NCBI GenBank assembly: GCA_028095005.1
Contig: CM051459.1
Coordinates: 22,616,699 to 22,680,698, forward strand
Length of the DNA: 64,000 bases
Direction: 5' to 3'
DNA from: Rhynchospora pubera
Lineage: Eukaryota; Streptophyta; Magnoliopsida; Poales; Cyperaceae
The notes below the pieces were generated by a model. It ran no database searches, had not been told where the DNA came from, and saw nothing but the letters and a program-made list of their open reading frames with translations. Shown piece by piece: positions 48,032-59,800 of this stretch. Positions within the stretch are counted from its first letter, which is position 1. Every line of letters begins with the position of its first letter. Made by a program: the position numbers and the translations under genes.

Positions 48032-48188
48032 GGGTGCGTTTGGATAGGTGTGGGAAGAAGGGAAGAAGGGAAGAAGTGGGAAGAAGTATTGGAAAGTGTG
48101 TAACTTTGTGAAGAGTTTGGATTGTTTATAATTTTTTTTCTTCCCATCTTCCTTCTTCCTCTTCTTCTTCTCTCATCCAAACGCACCC
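48032..48188. mobile_element. Tourist-like MITE, 157 bp
   Basis: Ends GGGTGCGTTTGGATAGGTG and CATCCAAACGCACCC, flanked by CTT on both sides, a 3-bp duplication. It has the GGGAAGAAGGGAAGAAG and TGTGTAACTTTGTGAAGA blocks of the group. Confidence 0.85.
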
Positions 48189-48821
48189 CTTAGTACTATG
48201 TATATCATTCCAACAAAGTTGGAAAAAAATAAAATATTTTATCTTGAAAAGTGTTAAGATTATATGTAAAAAGTGATTGTCAAATGTAAGTGACCTCTCC
48301 TCTGATATATATACTTCAAAAAAAAAAAAGTTTTTATTTTAAAGAAGTTTTTGACAAATGTCACTCATATTATTATAGTTGTTATTGTTATTATTCACGA
48401 GTAGCACGCCGCCCGTCAAAACTATTAACAGTCAAGTTTGTTCATTGGAACTTACCTAATCTAGCAACCAGCATCCATCATGATTCATATAATCACATCT
48501 CTATCAAAAATAGTGCAACAGATAACGTAGAAATGCTGCGCACCGTTTCGGCGCTGATGCTGGCAAGACCATGTGCGTTGTTCAATTTAATTATCAAAGT
48601 CTATAAACTTTTCAACTTTTTCTTCAATCATCTCCGGATTGTTTATTCATCAACAACGCTGGTAATATCGTTACAGAACACACTGGACAGCTCCAGTCTG
48701 ACTCGGAACAGAATACTGGTAGTCTCCGGTCAAGAACTGGTGGATGTTGTGTTCCCTAAAGACAATAGCGCTAGATTCTTGATATAGCCGTTAGACTAGG
48801 ATTAGCTACCAGCTGTTGGAA

Positions 48822-49022
48822 CGAGATCCTCTACAATTTTTTTTATAACCCGCAGTACAAGTTTGTAATCCTTGACCGTCCGATCAATCATAGATGTTCC
48901 ATAATTAATATCAGTTTCGTCGAGATTTGTGCGGCCCATGAAAATCTATTAGTCGAGATTCAATCCGACGGCCAGAATGAAAAGATTCGTAGTGCGTGTT
49001 AAAAAAAACGCAGAGGATCCGG
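48822..49022. repeat. Inverted-repeat element, GATCCTCT ends
   Basis: Left GAGATCCTCTACAATTTTTT and right AAAAAACGCAGAGGATCC are inverted, with CCGCAGTAC / GTAGTGCG next inside. About 200 bp; probably a MITE. No clean target duplication. Confidence 0.55.
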
Positions 49023-49389
49023 CCCCGTTATCTGTTGGGATTAGCCTCTTGTTCTATATTTCAAGAAAATATAATTTCGGCTAGTTTGCCATTGGGTGGT
49101 GAAGAACATATAACATGACAATGCTTGATCTGTTTGATGAAACTGACAACCGAATATAATCAAGTTCTCATAGAATTTGAAAGATCAAATGATTAAGACT
49201 CATGATTTTCAAAATCAAAATTTATTTGTAATCCAAACCTACAAGATACTCTAACTGGTAATTATCCAAATCTCAACTAATCTGAACTACGTACATAAAT
49301 GAAATTCAGAAAATACAAGCATAAGCAAGCAACTAAGAAGAATTCAACTATGATAATCCAAATTTCTAAGAAATCAACTATTTGGTCAT

Positions 49390-49513
49390 TTGACAGATGC
49401 TGTCAAGATCTCGAAAAAAAATGTGGTATTTGAATGTGAAGCGATATTTGTTTCAAATGTAACATGTAACTATTTTTTTTTTTTTTAAAGTACCTTGATA
49501 GCCGCTATCAAGG
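49390..49513. repeat. Two small hairpins near a poly-T
   Basis: 49390-49406 is TTGACAG-ATG-CTGTCAA. 49493-49513 is CCTTGATAGC-C-GCTATCAAGG. Both resemble the palindrome at 3267-3285, and the last two sit beside T/A homopolymers. Confidence 0.6.
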
Positions 49514-49727
49514 CTTGCTCTAAAAAAAAAACTATTTTTTTAAAGACTTAATTTTTTATATGTCCTCTAATTTTTTTCTATTTATTTATTTCTCCCTCTA
49601 CGATTAATTCGCACTTTTCTTTTTATAATAGTACTAAAGAATCTTTAAGGATTAAGATGGTCTGTGATTTTCTTTCAAAAAAAGAAAAGAAAAGAAAAGA
49701 TGGTCAGTGACTGCGTATTTTCTTATA

Positions 49728-49928
49728 GGCCCTGATCAAAATGGTTTTTTCACGAGATTTTAATTCAATTCAATTGATTTCATAAGATTTCGTAGGATTT
49801 CGTTGGATCTAATTACATAGGAATTCTAACTAAATGACACCAAATCTGTTCATTTTGATCAAGAATTTTCCAACGAAATGAAATAAAATGAAATCCCATG
49901 TTAAAAAAGTAAGATTTTGATCAGGGCC
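49728..49928. mobile_element. MITE with GGCCCTGATCAAAAT ends, 201 bp
   Basis: Left GGCCCTGATCAAAATGG and right ATTTTGATCAGGGCC, flanked by ATA on both sides (49725-49727 and 49929-49931). Best-preserved member of the group that also includes 10066-10262. A 3-bp duplication fits PIF/Harbinger. Confidence 0.8.
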
Positions 49929-49999
49929 ATAGAGAAAAACATGGTTTAAACTTGCAAGGCACAAAAGAAAAATATAATGTCAAAGATAATTGTTAGAAA

Positions 50000-50470
50000 A
50001 AGTGTGTGGAGCCATATTCTGAACGGACTGGTTTGCTGGGCAACCGGACTGTCTCGTTGTGGTCGGGACAGATCGTTCCAATCTGGGACGGACCGTTCCA
50101 GACGACGGTTATGAATCTGGAAAGTCGGTTTCCAGGCTGGCTATTTATACCCCTATCTTCTGAAGCATCTCTATGGTTGGAATTCGTGACTTTTGAGTTA
50201 ACCACCATCCTAGAGAGATTAGAGAGAGATCAGAGAAATGGAGGAGCCATCCTATTACTTGGAGAACACACACACAAGTCGACCGGCATCTGGATTCGTG
50301 AAAGGGGACGCCAAGCCCTTGCCTGAGGTTGTGGTGTACCAGTTGCGTACGGAGGAAGACTTGGAGCGCAAGAAAAGAGTTGTAACAAAGTTTTGGGAAG
50401 AATCTAGACAATCGATCAACTTCCGCTGCGGTACATCTAAATTCTGTGCATGTGTGATAAGTTAAATGTA
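50000..50470 (+). mobile_element. Probable LTR fragment with GGACGGACCGTTCC dyads
   Basis: Three GGACNGNNCGTTCC-type dyads (50063-50102) stand about 45 bp upstream of a TATA-like GCTATTTATACC (50139-50150). A GC-richer stretch then ends near AACTTCCGCTGCGG, a common U5-like word. A 75-codon frame from 50238 (MEEPSYYLENTHTSR...) is open but unrecognised. The dyads match those in Helitron 1 at 26-27 kb. Ends are not resolved. Confidence 0.35.
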
Positions 50471-50984
50471 CATATAGGTCAAGGACCGACAATAACGAAT
50501 CACGTCTCTTTAAATAAGACATACTTATAAAAAATATATACAATATTAAGTTGTTCATTCAAAAGATATGCTTTATGTAGTAGCTTATTTTGTTCTAGCT
50601 AATTTCATTTATGGTCATGAAAACAGAATATTTTGACCACAAAAAAGAATATGCAGCGGTTTTTACTAAATAGCCGCAAACCACATATGAATTTACTAGT
50701 AAATATTATCAAAGCTGTAAATATTAATTTCATTAATAATTAGTTTTATGCGAAATTCTCCTGCAAGTTGTATTTAAATTATCAACAACTCAATTTAAAA
50801 GTTTCTGTCAATATTTGAAACTAGGAGGTTTGTCCCAAATTTTTGTTTTAAAAAGTTTTTTGTCGAGTGATATTCACTCAAACTAATGTAGAAAAAATTT
50901 AATAGTTAACAAATTGTACTTAAGAAAGAAATTTAATGAAAATTTGATTACTGCCAATTGTAATTTTGTCATCGCTTGAACAAA

Positions 50985-51165
50985 GTGAATATACAAAATA
51001 GACAAGGTGAACATATAAATGATCAAAGAGAACACATACAAACAAATAAGTTGAATATGCATATAAAATTTGAACAAGGGATGACAAAATATTTTTTTAT
51101 ATATGCTCATTTTGATCATATATATATGTTCGCCTTATCTTTTTTATATGTTTATTTTGTTCGAG
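50985..51165. repeat. Imperfect inverted repeat
   Basis: Facing words GAACATATAAATGATCAAAG and TTTTGATCATATATATGTTC, with arms of roughly 60-80 bp. Similar to hairpins inside repeat copies A and B. Origin unknown. Confidence 0.5.
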
Positions 51166-51639
51166 CGATAGGACAGATTATTTCTCTACTAATGTGTTAC
51201 TCCATGGACAGTTACCCGAAGTGTTATACCCGCCACTTGGCCCACTGACCGTGCGCTAATAATGGAAACTACCCGAGAAGAAAACCACTTGGCCCACTGA
51301 CCTTATCTATTTTAAGATTGCTGCTGTACCAAGGGGGCAGCTATCTAACTACCGGATTTGATCAAGGCATTTGGTATAAATGTATGTTAACAATAATTTT
51401 TCACTATTCATATCATGTTATCTTTGTCGTGTTCAATTTTGTGTCATCTATTATAGTTTGGAGCTAGTCTATTAAAATTTCAAATATTATAATATTCCGT
51501 ACCTTGAATTATAATGACATTATCTACTAAAACAACAATTATCAGAGTAACAAGTCCTTCAACTTCCATTGTTTATAAACAAGTTTTCACATAACATTTT
51601 AAAAGAAATCAAAACAGAAACATTATTAAAAAAATAAAT

Positions 51640-52345
51640 AATTAGATATATGCCACTATTAAAAATTGATAGAGATATGCCACACTTAAAATTGTAAATT
51701 AGTTTTATGCCACCATAAAATGGTTCAAATTGGTTTTATGCCATTATTTTCGATTAAAATTAGAGAAATGACACTCAAATTAAATAGAAATGCTACTCTC
51801 TTTTTAAAAATATCCAAAATACCCTCTCATTAAGAAATAAAAAAGTTATTGACATGAATTAAATTGTAAATTTCAAATTTTGAATTTCAGATTTTTAAAT
51901 TTTCAATTTTCGAATCTTGGATTTTAAAGTTTTGAATTTTCAAATTTAATTTTTTTAAAATTTGAAATTCAAAATTTTGAATTTAAAAGTTTTTAATTTT
52001 AGAATTTTAAATTTTGAATTTAAAATATTTTAATTTCAACTATTTAGATTTTAAAATTTAAAATTTGAAATTTTATTTCTTTTTGCTGATGGTGTAAAAC
52101 CACTTATTTACTTAACGGTGACATATTTTAAATTCTAATACTTTACAATGGTATATTTCTAATTTTATTATTTTATAATGACATATTTAAAAGGGTATAG
52201 ACGTATAGTGGTCAAATTAATTATCCAGTGGCATAAATCTAATTTTATTATTTAGTGGTGGCATAAAAATAATTTGTCATTTAGTGATGATATTTTCTCT
52301 AATTTCTAAATTTTACGGTGGCATAAATCTAATTAACCCAAAAAT
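51640..52345. repeat. AT-rich degenerate repeat with GGCATAAATCTAATTTTA words
   Basis: TATGCCACT / ATATGCCA words on the left face GTGGCATAAATCTAATT words on the right, and each is repeated several times. The middle (51850-52080) is a run of AATTTTGAAATTT-like sequence. Probably an old inverted-repeat element; limits approximate. Confidence 0.45.
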
Positions 52346-52491
52346 AGTGATGGTAACCCTAATGCCGTCATCAATATAACTTTAAATTTATAGAATTTTT
52401 CTTTTTATAAATTTTAATAAGGTAAGGTTTGAAATATTTAAACCATGCAACTATCTCACCAAATAATTTCTATTTTTTATCTTTTTTTTTT

Positions 52492-52895
52492 GAGATGGGC
52501 TAAAATCAGCCACGACTGACGAATGCAACCGTCAGCTACGATCAAATCTCAATTTTCAAGAATCTAACAGTCGATCTGAACCGTTCAATGTGTTCTCCAT
52601 ATTGAAATCTCATTGGAGACCAAATTTTATATTTTTCTGAAATTTTTTAGTATTTGTTTGATATTTTACAAAATTCTTAGTCTAAACAATTCTGGACCCT
52701 TCAATAACTATGATTTTTAAAAATCTCAGAAAAATAGTAAATAAAATCAGAAAAATATAAAATTTGGTCTCCAATGAGATTTCAATATGGAGAACACATT
52801 GAACGGTTCGGATCGACTATTAGAATCTCGAAATTTGAAATTTGATCGTAGCTGACGGTTGAATCTGTCAGTCGTGGCTGATTTTAGCCCATCTC
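52492..52895. mobile_element. Palindromic Mutator-like MITE, GAGATGGGCTAAAATC ends
   Basis: Arms GAGATGGGCTAAAATCAGCC and GGCTGATTTTAGCCCATCTC, about 404 bp, inserted in a T-run (at least 9 T on both sides). The core has GATCTGAACCGTTCAATGTG and ATTGAAATCTCATTGGAGAC, as in 14506-14909, but the ends are different. Confidence 0.85.
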
Positions 52896-53628
52896 TTTTT
52901 TTTTTTTTTTGTGTGTCGAATAGAGGACAAACAGCTTTTTTTCCGCAGCCAGTAAGAAAGGGATGATGCTTTAGGTGTGACTTGTGAGCACGTCCAATGT
53001 CCTTGTAAATTAATACCAATCAAATCCCTTTTCTCCTCCAACTAATCAGTTTGTGGGACCCGAGAAGAAAAGAAAAAGGCGCAACTCTCCATTCTCTTTC
53101 TCAACTCCCAAGCTAGCTACTACATGTCTACATAGGTGTGCAAGGCAACGCACCCGCCTAATTGAAGGGGTACTTGGTCAAACCGATGGAGTGTTGGCGC
53201 CACCCACAAACACAATTACACAAACATGTGCAGTGATGGCAATTAATGCCTAGACTCGACTTGTATTGGATGGATATGTTTATTTTCTTTATTAGTAGAG
53301 AAATTAATTTAAGTTTGGAATTAGACCCATTCAACCCACAAAATTCTGCCCGTTAATAAGGTTTCTCATAAGTTCAAAATTTTGTAGATTTATCCATCCA
53401 TCAAGCCAATTACAGGATTTATTGGAGCACATTATCCTTTCCTGCGTCAATATGGCAAGTTGATACATAAATTTTGAAATCAGACTCAATGTAGGCATGT
53501 CTAGTTGTCACCGGACAATGGATAGGATTGGGAGGGATTAACTTTTAAATCTCTTTGCCAAGAAATCTTGGCTGATATATTTTTAAAATTTATTTTAATC
53601 CTCCTATTTCGAAAATGGACGCCTCCTT
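52896..53628. other. Intergenic, nothing identified
   Basis: Noncoding in all frames by eye. A short GC-richer piece at 53040-53230 shows no recognised motif. Confidence 0.4.
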
Positions 53629-53635
53629 TCTCTTA

Positions 53636-54363
53636 AGGGAAAATTGGATGTAATATCCCTCAAATCATCGCTATTTGGAAATAACCCTCAAATCATATTA
53701 AGTTGGGATATAAACCCTTTTTAGTTTTTTTTAATAATGCCTTTTGGAGGAATCAAAGATCCAACAACGAGTAAAACGTGGGAAACGAAGATATCACCAG
53801 AAATTATTGTTTTGGCCCGTCAATTCTGAAACAAAAGTGCCAACTAGAGGTATATATATATTGCATAAACGAATTAAAATAACTGACGGTTAATGCATGC
53901 ATTTTGGGATGTTTAGGAATTAAGTTAAGAGAGTCTAGAGGTATATAGTGCATAAGCGAAATACAATAACTGATGATTCTTGTATTTTGTGGTGTTTAGG
54001 AATTAAGTTAGTGTGCTAGTTCAGGTTGTTAACGAGTTTACTAGAAATCTAGAATAGATCCGGATTCTCCAACCACGTTGATTAAACTAAGAAAAGTTGC
54101 ATACGGTTCTCGTATAAGCAAATAAAATTGGGGAATGGTCGTGTAGAGAAATCAATCATCAATTATATTGATAAAAAAAATGCATTCAGGAAAAATTATG
54201 GCAGGTGCTGTGACTTCATTTCTTGGCAAAGAGTCCATTGCTTTGTTGAGGATGCATGGGATCGTTCGCGAAGAGCAAGGGCATTATTGCATAAATTTTA
54301 GAAATTATTGGAGGGATTATATCCAAAATCAAGAAGATTTGACGGTTATATCCAATTTTCCCT
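53636..54363. mobile_element. Unclassified element, 728 bp, AGGGAAAATTGGAT ends
   Basis: Left AGGGAAAATTGGATGTAATA and right TTATATCCAATTTTCCCT form the terminal inverted repeat. TCTCTTA flanks it on both sides (53629-53635 and 54364-54370), a 7-bp duplication. Inside, about 95 bp is repeated in tandem (53846-54015), each unit ending GTTTAGGAATTAAGTTA. No transposase. A similar end is near 46014. Confidence 0.75.
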
Positions 54364-54794
54364 TCTCTTAATGTTTGTCGCTGGTTATGTGGGTTCACGA
54401 ACATCAAGCATCATATTCAATTCTTTAATAAATGATATAACAAAATTAAATAAGAAACAATAATAATTAATAATAGAGCTCAAGTACAATAAAAAAAAAT
54501 GAACATTATTAATAGCAAAATATTGCTAGCATAACTGCATGTACATCTTCCATCTAGCATTTAATTCATTGTTTTTGAAACAGTGAGCAACCCATGCTTT
54601 ATGCTTAAGCAAATTAAATAAAATCTAATTCTTTTATAGGATCAAGTGCGATGATTGAAATAATAGTATCAAAACTGTTGATACCAAGCAATTTTTATTT
54701 TATCATACAACCTTATTTAGTAGGGACATGTTGAACATTCCAAAAACTTAGTTGAATTTTGCAATGATTTTTAGGGCAGAGAATAGAGACTAAT

Positions 54795-55193
54795 GAGAAA
54801 TGCTAATGTCTAACATACAAATGTGGTACGTCCAGCATGATTGTATTCATGTTTCAAAATTTCAAATGGCTGATCCAAACCGTTAGATTGAATCTTTATA
54901 TTGAGAACTTTGTATGAAACCAAATTTTATATTTTTAAAATTTTTTTACTATTTATTTTGTATTTTTAAAATCCACTGTTATTAGATGTTCCATACAAGT
55001 TCTAGGAATAATTTTTAAAATACAAAATAAATAGTAAAAAAATAAAAAAAACATATAGAATTTGGTTTTATACAATTCTCAAAAAAAAAAATCAATCTAA
55101 CATTTTGAATCGGTCATTTGAAATTTTGAAATGCGAATACGATCATGTTGGATAGACCACATCCATCCTATATGTTGGACATTAGCATTTCTT
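54795..55193. mobile_element. Palindromic Mutator-like MITE, GAGAAATGCTAATG ends
   Basis: Arms GAGAAATGCTAATGTCTAAC and GTTGGACATTAGCATTTCTT, 399 bp. A 9-bp duplication with one mismatch, GAGACTAAT / GAGATTAAT, flanks it (54786-54794 and 55194-55202). The core GATCCAAACCGTTAGATTGA and AAACCAAATTTTATATTTTT places it in the same group as 14506-14909. Confidence 0.8.
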
Positions 55194-55202
55194 GAGATTA
55201 AT

Positions 55203-56213
55203 TATACTTTAGTTGCATTTCTTGTTTAAAACATTCTAATAATCTCTTGGTAACATAATGAAGTATCCATCATTTCCTTCTATAATAAACGGAATAAATT
55301 GTCGGAACAATGAAACCATCACCGGCAAAGCAAAGTATTATTATGTTTAATCTAAAACTAAATCAAATATGTAAAATGTATATTGAATCCCCAGCAGTCA
55401 AATTCACACAAATCTAATCATTTAAAATTATACAGGAGTCCTTTATTTTCTTCTATCTAGTCTCTCTCTTTTATACCAGTCTGTGTAGCTTATATGCATT
55501 TATTTTGCCAAATTATAAGGACTTTAATTATAATCATGTGTTGTACAAAATCCCAACACACCTAAATACGGAAAACATTGAGTGTATTAAAGAGATTTTA
55601 ATTAAAATAATTACTGATAAAAAGAAAATCCTTACCAAAATTCCTGACCGCAAAATATCCATTGCGATTGGCGAGAGTGTGGGTTCAAGTAACTTCAATG
55701 ATTTTTACAATTTAACTTAGCAGTTAATAACTTAATATGCATAATTATTTAATTAATACTTTTATAAAAACTCTAAAAAAAAATCAATATATTAGCGCAC
55801 TAAAGACATCTTTTTCAATCCGCCGCTGAAAACTACACTTGCATGTTACATGTCGCTAAAATGTGAGGTGAGCATGGCACCGGAAATTTTCATTGATTAG
55901 TTGCTACTTGCTAGCTAATGATAAATGATAATGCACCAATTGTATAATTCAGAGGACAATCTACGTTGTTGGAAAGTCAATCCAACATCAGTATGAACTT
56001 GCAAACATATGTCCAGCAGTCACATGACAACCGACGCACTCATGCACCCTATTATTTTCGGCACTTTTCATATCTAATATTTATTTATCCTTATTATTAA
56101 TTTTTAGGTCAGATGCTTGGTACTCATGCACCGAATTCTAACTTTTACCAGTAGCGATTAGCCACTAATTACCAACTTGAACATAGTAATCAATGTAAAA
56201 TGTAATTCACAAT
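55203..56213. other. Intergenic, nothing identified
   Basis: AT-rich. One 71-codon frame at 55505-55720 has no recognised motif and I do not treat it as a gene. Confidence 0.4.
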
Positions 56214-56529
56214 TAGACCTGTCAGTATTAACGTTTCACAACATTGTTCGTTTCATTCCGTCCAAACAGAACGGAAACGAAAGAGGAAATTGATTCCGTT
56301 TTCAGAAACAGACAGAAACGAAAATGAACTTTGTGAACGTTACTGAAACGGAACACAGAAATTGACGAAAACTGACTTAAATCAAAGGGAAATGTAGGGC
56401 AGAATGTTATACGGAATGGAAAACTATTTTGTTTGATGAAACAGAACGTTAAACGGAATAGATTTATGTTTTGTTGACTGAAACGGAACACGTCTGTTCT
56501 GTGGACATGGTACACGTTTGACGGGTCTA
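56214..56529. mobile_element. Non-autonomous hAT element, 316 bp, GAAACGGAAC-rich
   Basis: Ends TAGACCTGTCA and TGACGGGTCTA, with a perfect 8-bp duplication TTCACAAT (56206-56213 and 56530-56537). The interior has many AAACGGAA / CGAAA words. It lies about 160 bp upstream of the pectate lyase 2 TATA box. Confidence 0.9.
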
Positions 56530-56686
56530 TTCACAATGTCCCCCCAAACACAATTATCGGCCATCGGATCAAAATTTTAATTATTGATTGCCATAAAAAT
56601 AAAATTGATTTTTTATTTAAAGTATTTAAGATTTTAAGTCAATTAATCTTGCAATGAACTCAAGGTGCGCCTACTATGAACGTGCC

Positions 56687-56695
56687 TATATAAAT
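56687..56695 (+). promoter_or_regulatory. TATA box of pectate lyase 2
   Basis: TATATAAAT about 115 bp before the ATG at 56804, giving a leader of about 85 nt. Confidence 0.6.
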
Positions 56696-56803
56696 CAGTT
56701 GTCTGCCTCCCAACAAGATTCATAATTGGTACCATCTCCTTTCCCAGAGATCATAAAGTGTGAAAAAGAAAACAAACACTCCAGAGGGATCAGCCTTTTA
56801 CAA

Positions 56804-59800
56804 ATGGCTATTAAGTGGTTGTCATTGCTGCTACTTGGCCTCCTTTTTCTCTTTGTAGGAGGAATTGGATGGGTTGGTCATGGAGAGATGTCTGTACCAA
56901 TGTATGTATGGTGGCAATTTTGGTTCTTTCATCATGTGCAAACCTAATACATGTTTTGATTTCTCCTAACCAAGTTTACTTTTTGTTATATTAATTGTTG
57001 TTTTTTTTTTTCATAGGAGTGGCAGAGCAAGGATGGGAAGGAGACTTGGGGAATTGCATTCAAAAAACAAGGAGACATCATCACTGAGTGTTGTTGGAGC
57101 AGTAGCTGATCCAGAAATTGTGGTGGCTGAGGTTCACAGGTTCAGTCTCTCTTTTTATTTAATTTTTCTCCAGTTTAGTGGGGTTATGCAAATAAATTCT
57201 TTAAATTTATAAGCTAATGAGCGGTATTATATCTATTTAGTTAAGACCCACAATCATTACACCCATTTTTTCATTCACGTGAATTGACCTTTGACATTTT
57301 GGAAATGATCCGGGTATTTGCTAATTGGATCGCTAAGCTGTACTTTCAGAAATACTAAGGCATTTCGCACTAATAATGTAGTTTCTTTTTAAGGATCGGT
57401 TAACGACTGTCAAATAATTATTTAATTATTTTCATTAAACAAAGCAAAAGCAAAGTCTTACATGAAAAATTAAAAACAAAAAAATTGCAATAAATTCAAA
57501 TAAAGAAAGAATGAGAATAAAACCAAACGCGTAGCCATCAAAAGTTGCCTTGTCAACAAAAAATAGTCACTTGGTTTTACTCATTAAAGAATATTTCTCT
57601 TCTTTTTTCCCTTATTTAATGATGATTTTGTTTTAAAAAATTGCGTGCATTGAAAAAATAATTTTGTTGTTTTTCTGTTTGAATTTGCATGTATGATGCA
57701 TGTACGTCGATAAAATATTATTCCAAATAATAATAATAAATTAATAAAAAACTAGTGATAGGGCAAAAAGGGGGGGGGGGGGGGAGGGGGAGGACATAGG
57801 AAAGAGAGAATAATTACACCACTTCTTCTGCTCATGGTTGCTCAGTAAAAAAAAAATGATAATACTTTTCTTGGAGTTGATCAATTACATGTAGTTTTTG
57901 GGGGCGGGGTTAAAAATGTGGGGAGAAGATAAACTGGTGATTTTTTTCTTCTTAATCTAAGACAAGTCAGCATAAATAGCTTAATCGTTCACTACCATGC
58001 CCACTTAAAAAAATGCGGATCAACGAAAAATGAATTACAGATAATTCTTGCAATTTTGCACAGAATGTCACATTTAAGGACAATTAAACGAAAAAGCATA
58101 GTTACCCATGTATTTCAACATACTCAAAGCACAAGCCAACCATTTTCTGTACTTAATTACCTCATACTGGCATGTAGCCTCTATCCAGATCCCTGATTAA
58201 GTCTCTGATTTGAAAGCATCGATCGTCTGGATATTTAGCTTCACTAGGATACTTTTAAGGAAATAATAAGAATTTGAAGAAACAAAATTGTTTTCTTAGT
58301 AAAATTAGATAAAAAAGCTAAGAAGTGCACGGCCCAAAACACAGAGTGCCTGAAGGTTAACCACTGCTCTCCATTAGTTATCAACACATTTAATTCCTCT
58401 ATTTTCTGCACGATAACTCTTAGTAACGTTAATCTTACGCTTTTTATCCATTGAGTACAAAATCTGTTCCCTCTATGGTTACCCACTTTGACAATTCCAT
58501 GCACGCAACTTGTTTAACATAATTTCCCAATGGATTATGTTGTCTCCATGACTCCATGTGACTTTATTCAAAATCAAACAGAAAAATTCACAACAAAACC
58601 ATGCCTTTATGCAGGTCTGTCAATAATAGCATAACAAGAAGGCAGCTCGATAGCTTATCCGCATGTGGATCAGGCAACCCGATTGATGACTGCTGGCGCT
58701 GCGACCCCAACTGGCAGAGCAACAGGAAGCGACTAGCCGATTGCAGTATTGGGTTTGGACGCAATGCCATTGGTGGCCGTGATGGGGATTACTATGTGGT
58801 CACAAATTCCGGGGATGATGATCCGGTCAACCCAAAACCCGGCACACTTCGTTATGCAGTGATTCAAGACAAGCCACTCTGGATCACTTTTGATCATGAC
58901 ATGGTCATCACCCTCAAGCAGGCAAGCAATATTACTTACACTATTTTTCCAAAATATATCTTCTTTTTTTCTAACAATTTGTTTCATCATTCCGGTATAC
59001 TTTTCCTTTTCCCCAAATGTCATGCAAACAGGAGCTTATCATGAATAGCTTCAAGACCCTGGACGGGCGTGGTGCGAATGTTCACATTGCCAAAGGAGCA
59101 TGCATTACGGTGCAGTATGTCACTAATATAATCATCCATGGCATCCACATCCACGACTGCGTGCCAACTGGTAATGCCATGGTGCGTAGCTCACCATCCC
59201 ACTACGGGTGGCGTACCATGGCTGACGGTGATGGCGTGTCAATATTTGGCTCCAGCTACATCTGGGTCGACCATTGCTCCCTCTCTAACTGTGCCGATGG
59301 ACTCATTGATGCTGTCATGGGATCAACTGCTATAACTATCTCAAACAACTATTTTACTCGCCACAATGAGGTATGTCTAATCTTCCTATAATTATATAAT
59401 ACGACAACATTTTTTAAGATTGTGGATATTGCTGTAAATAAGAAAAATTTTACATAACAAAATAATTAGACTGTAAAAATCAAAATAAAAGCAGCAAAGC
59501 TGAGGATGCCGGTTTGTCCTTATCTGCATGCGTGGAGTGCAAAATAATGTGTCTATCAATTGTTCACAGAAAAGGAAACTGCTAGTTTTACATCTCAAAG
59601 AATGTACTGCTACTGTAGCAATAGTAGGAAATTATCATTACTCTCTGGCTTAAGGGATTGTGTTGTTGGGGTTTTGGACCACATGAACAGTACTAAATCT
59701 TTTGAGGATCCTTAAAACATTGATTACCGCAGGTGATGTTGTTGGGTCATAGTGATTCATATGTGAAGGATAAGGCGATGCAAGTAACAATTGCATTCAA

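Noticed and set aside
48290..48787. 165-codon open frame on the plus strand
   Set aside because: Composition is AT-driven, with runs of Tyr, Phe and Lys. There is no recognisable domain and no splice or promoter context, and it sits among MITEs.
50145..50558. 137-codon minus-strand frame
   Set aside because: It overlaps the LTR-like fragment in antisense and shows no recognisable motif.
55505..55720. 71-codon frame, possible small protein gene
   Set aside because: AT-rich, with no motif, no promoter and no homologue I recognise; the length is within chance for this composition.
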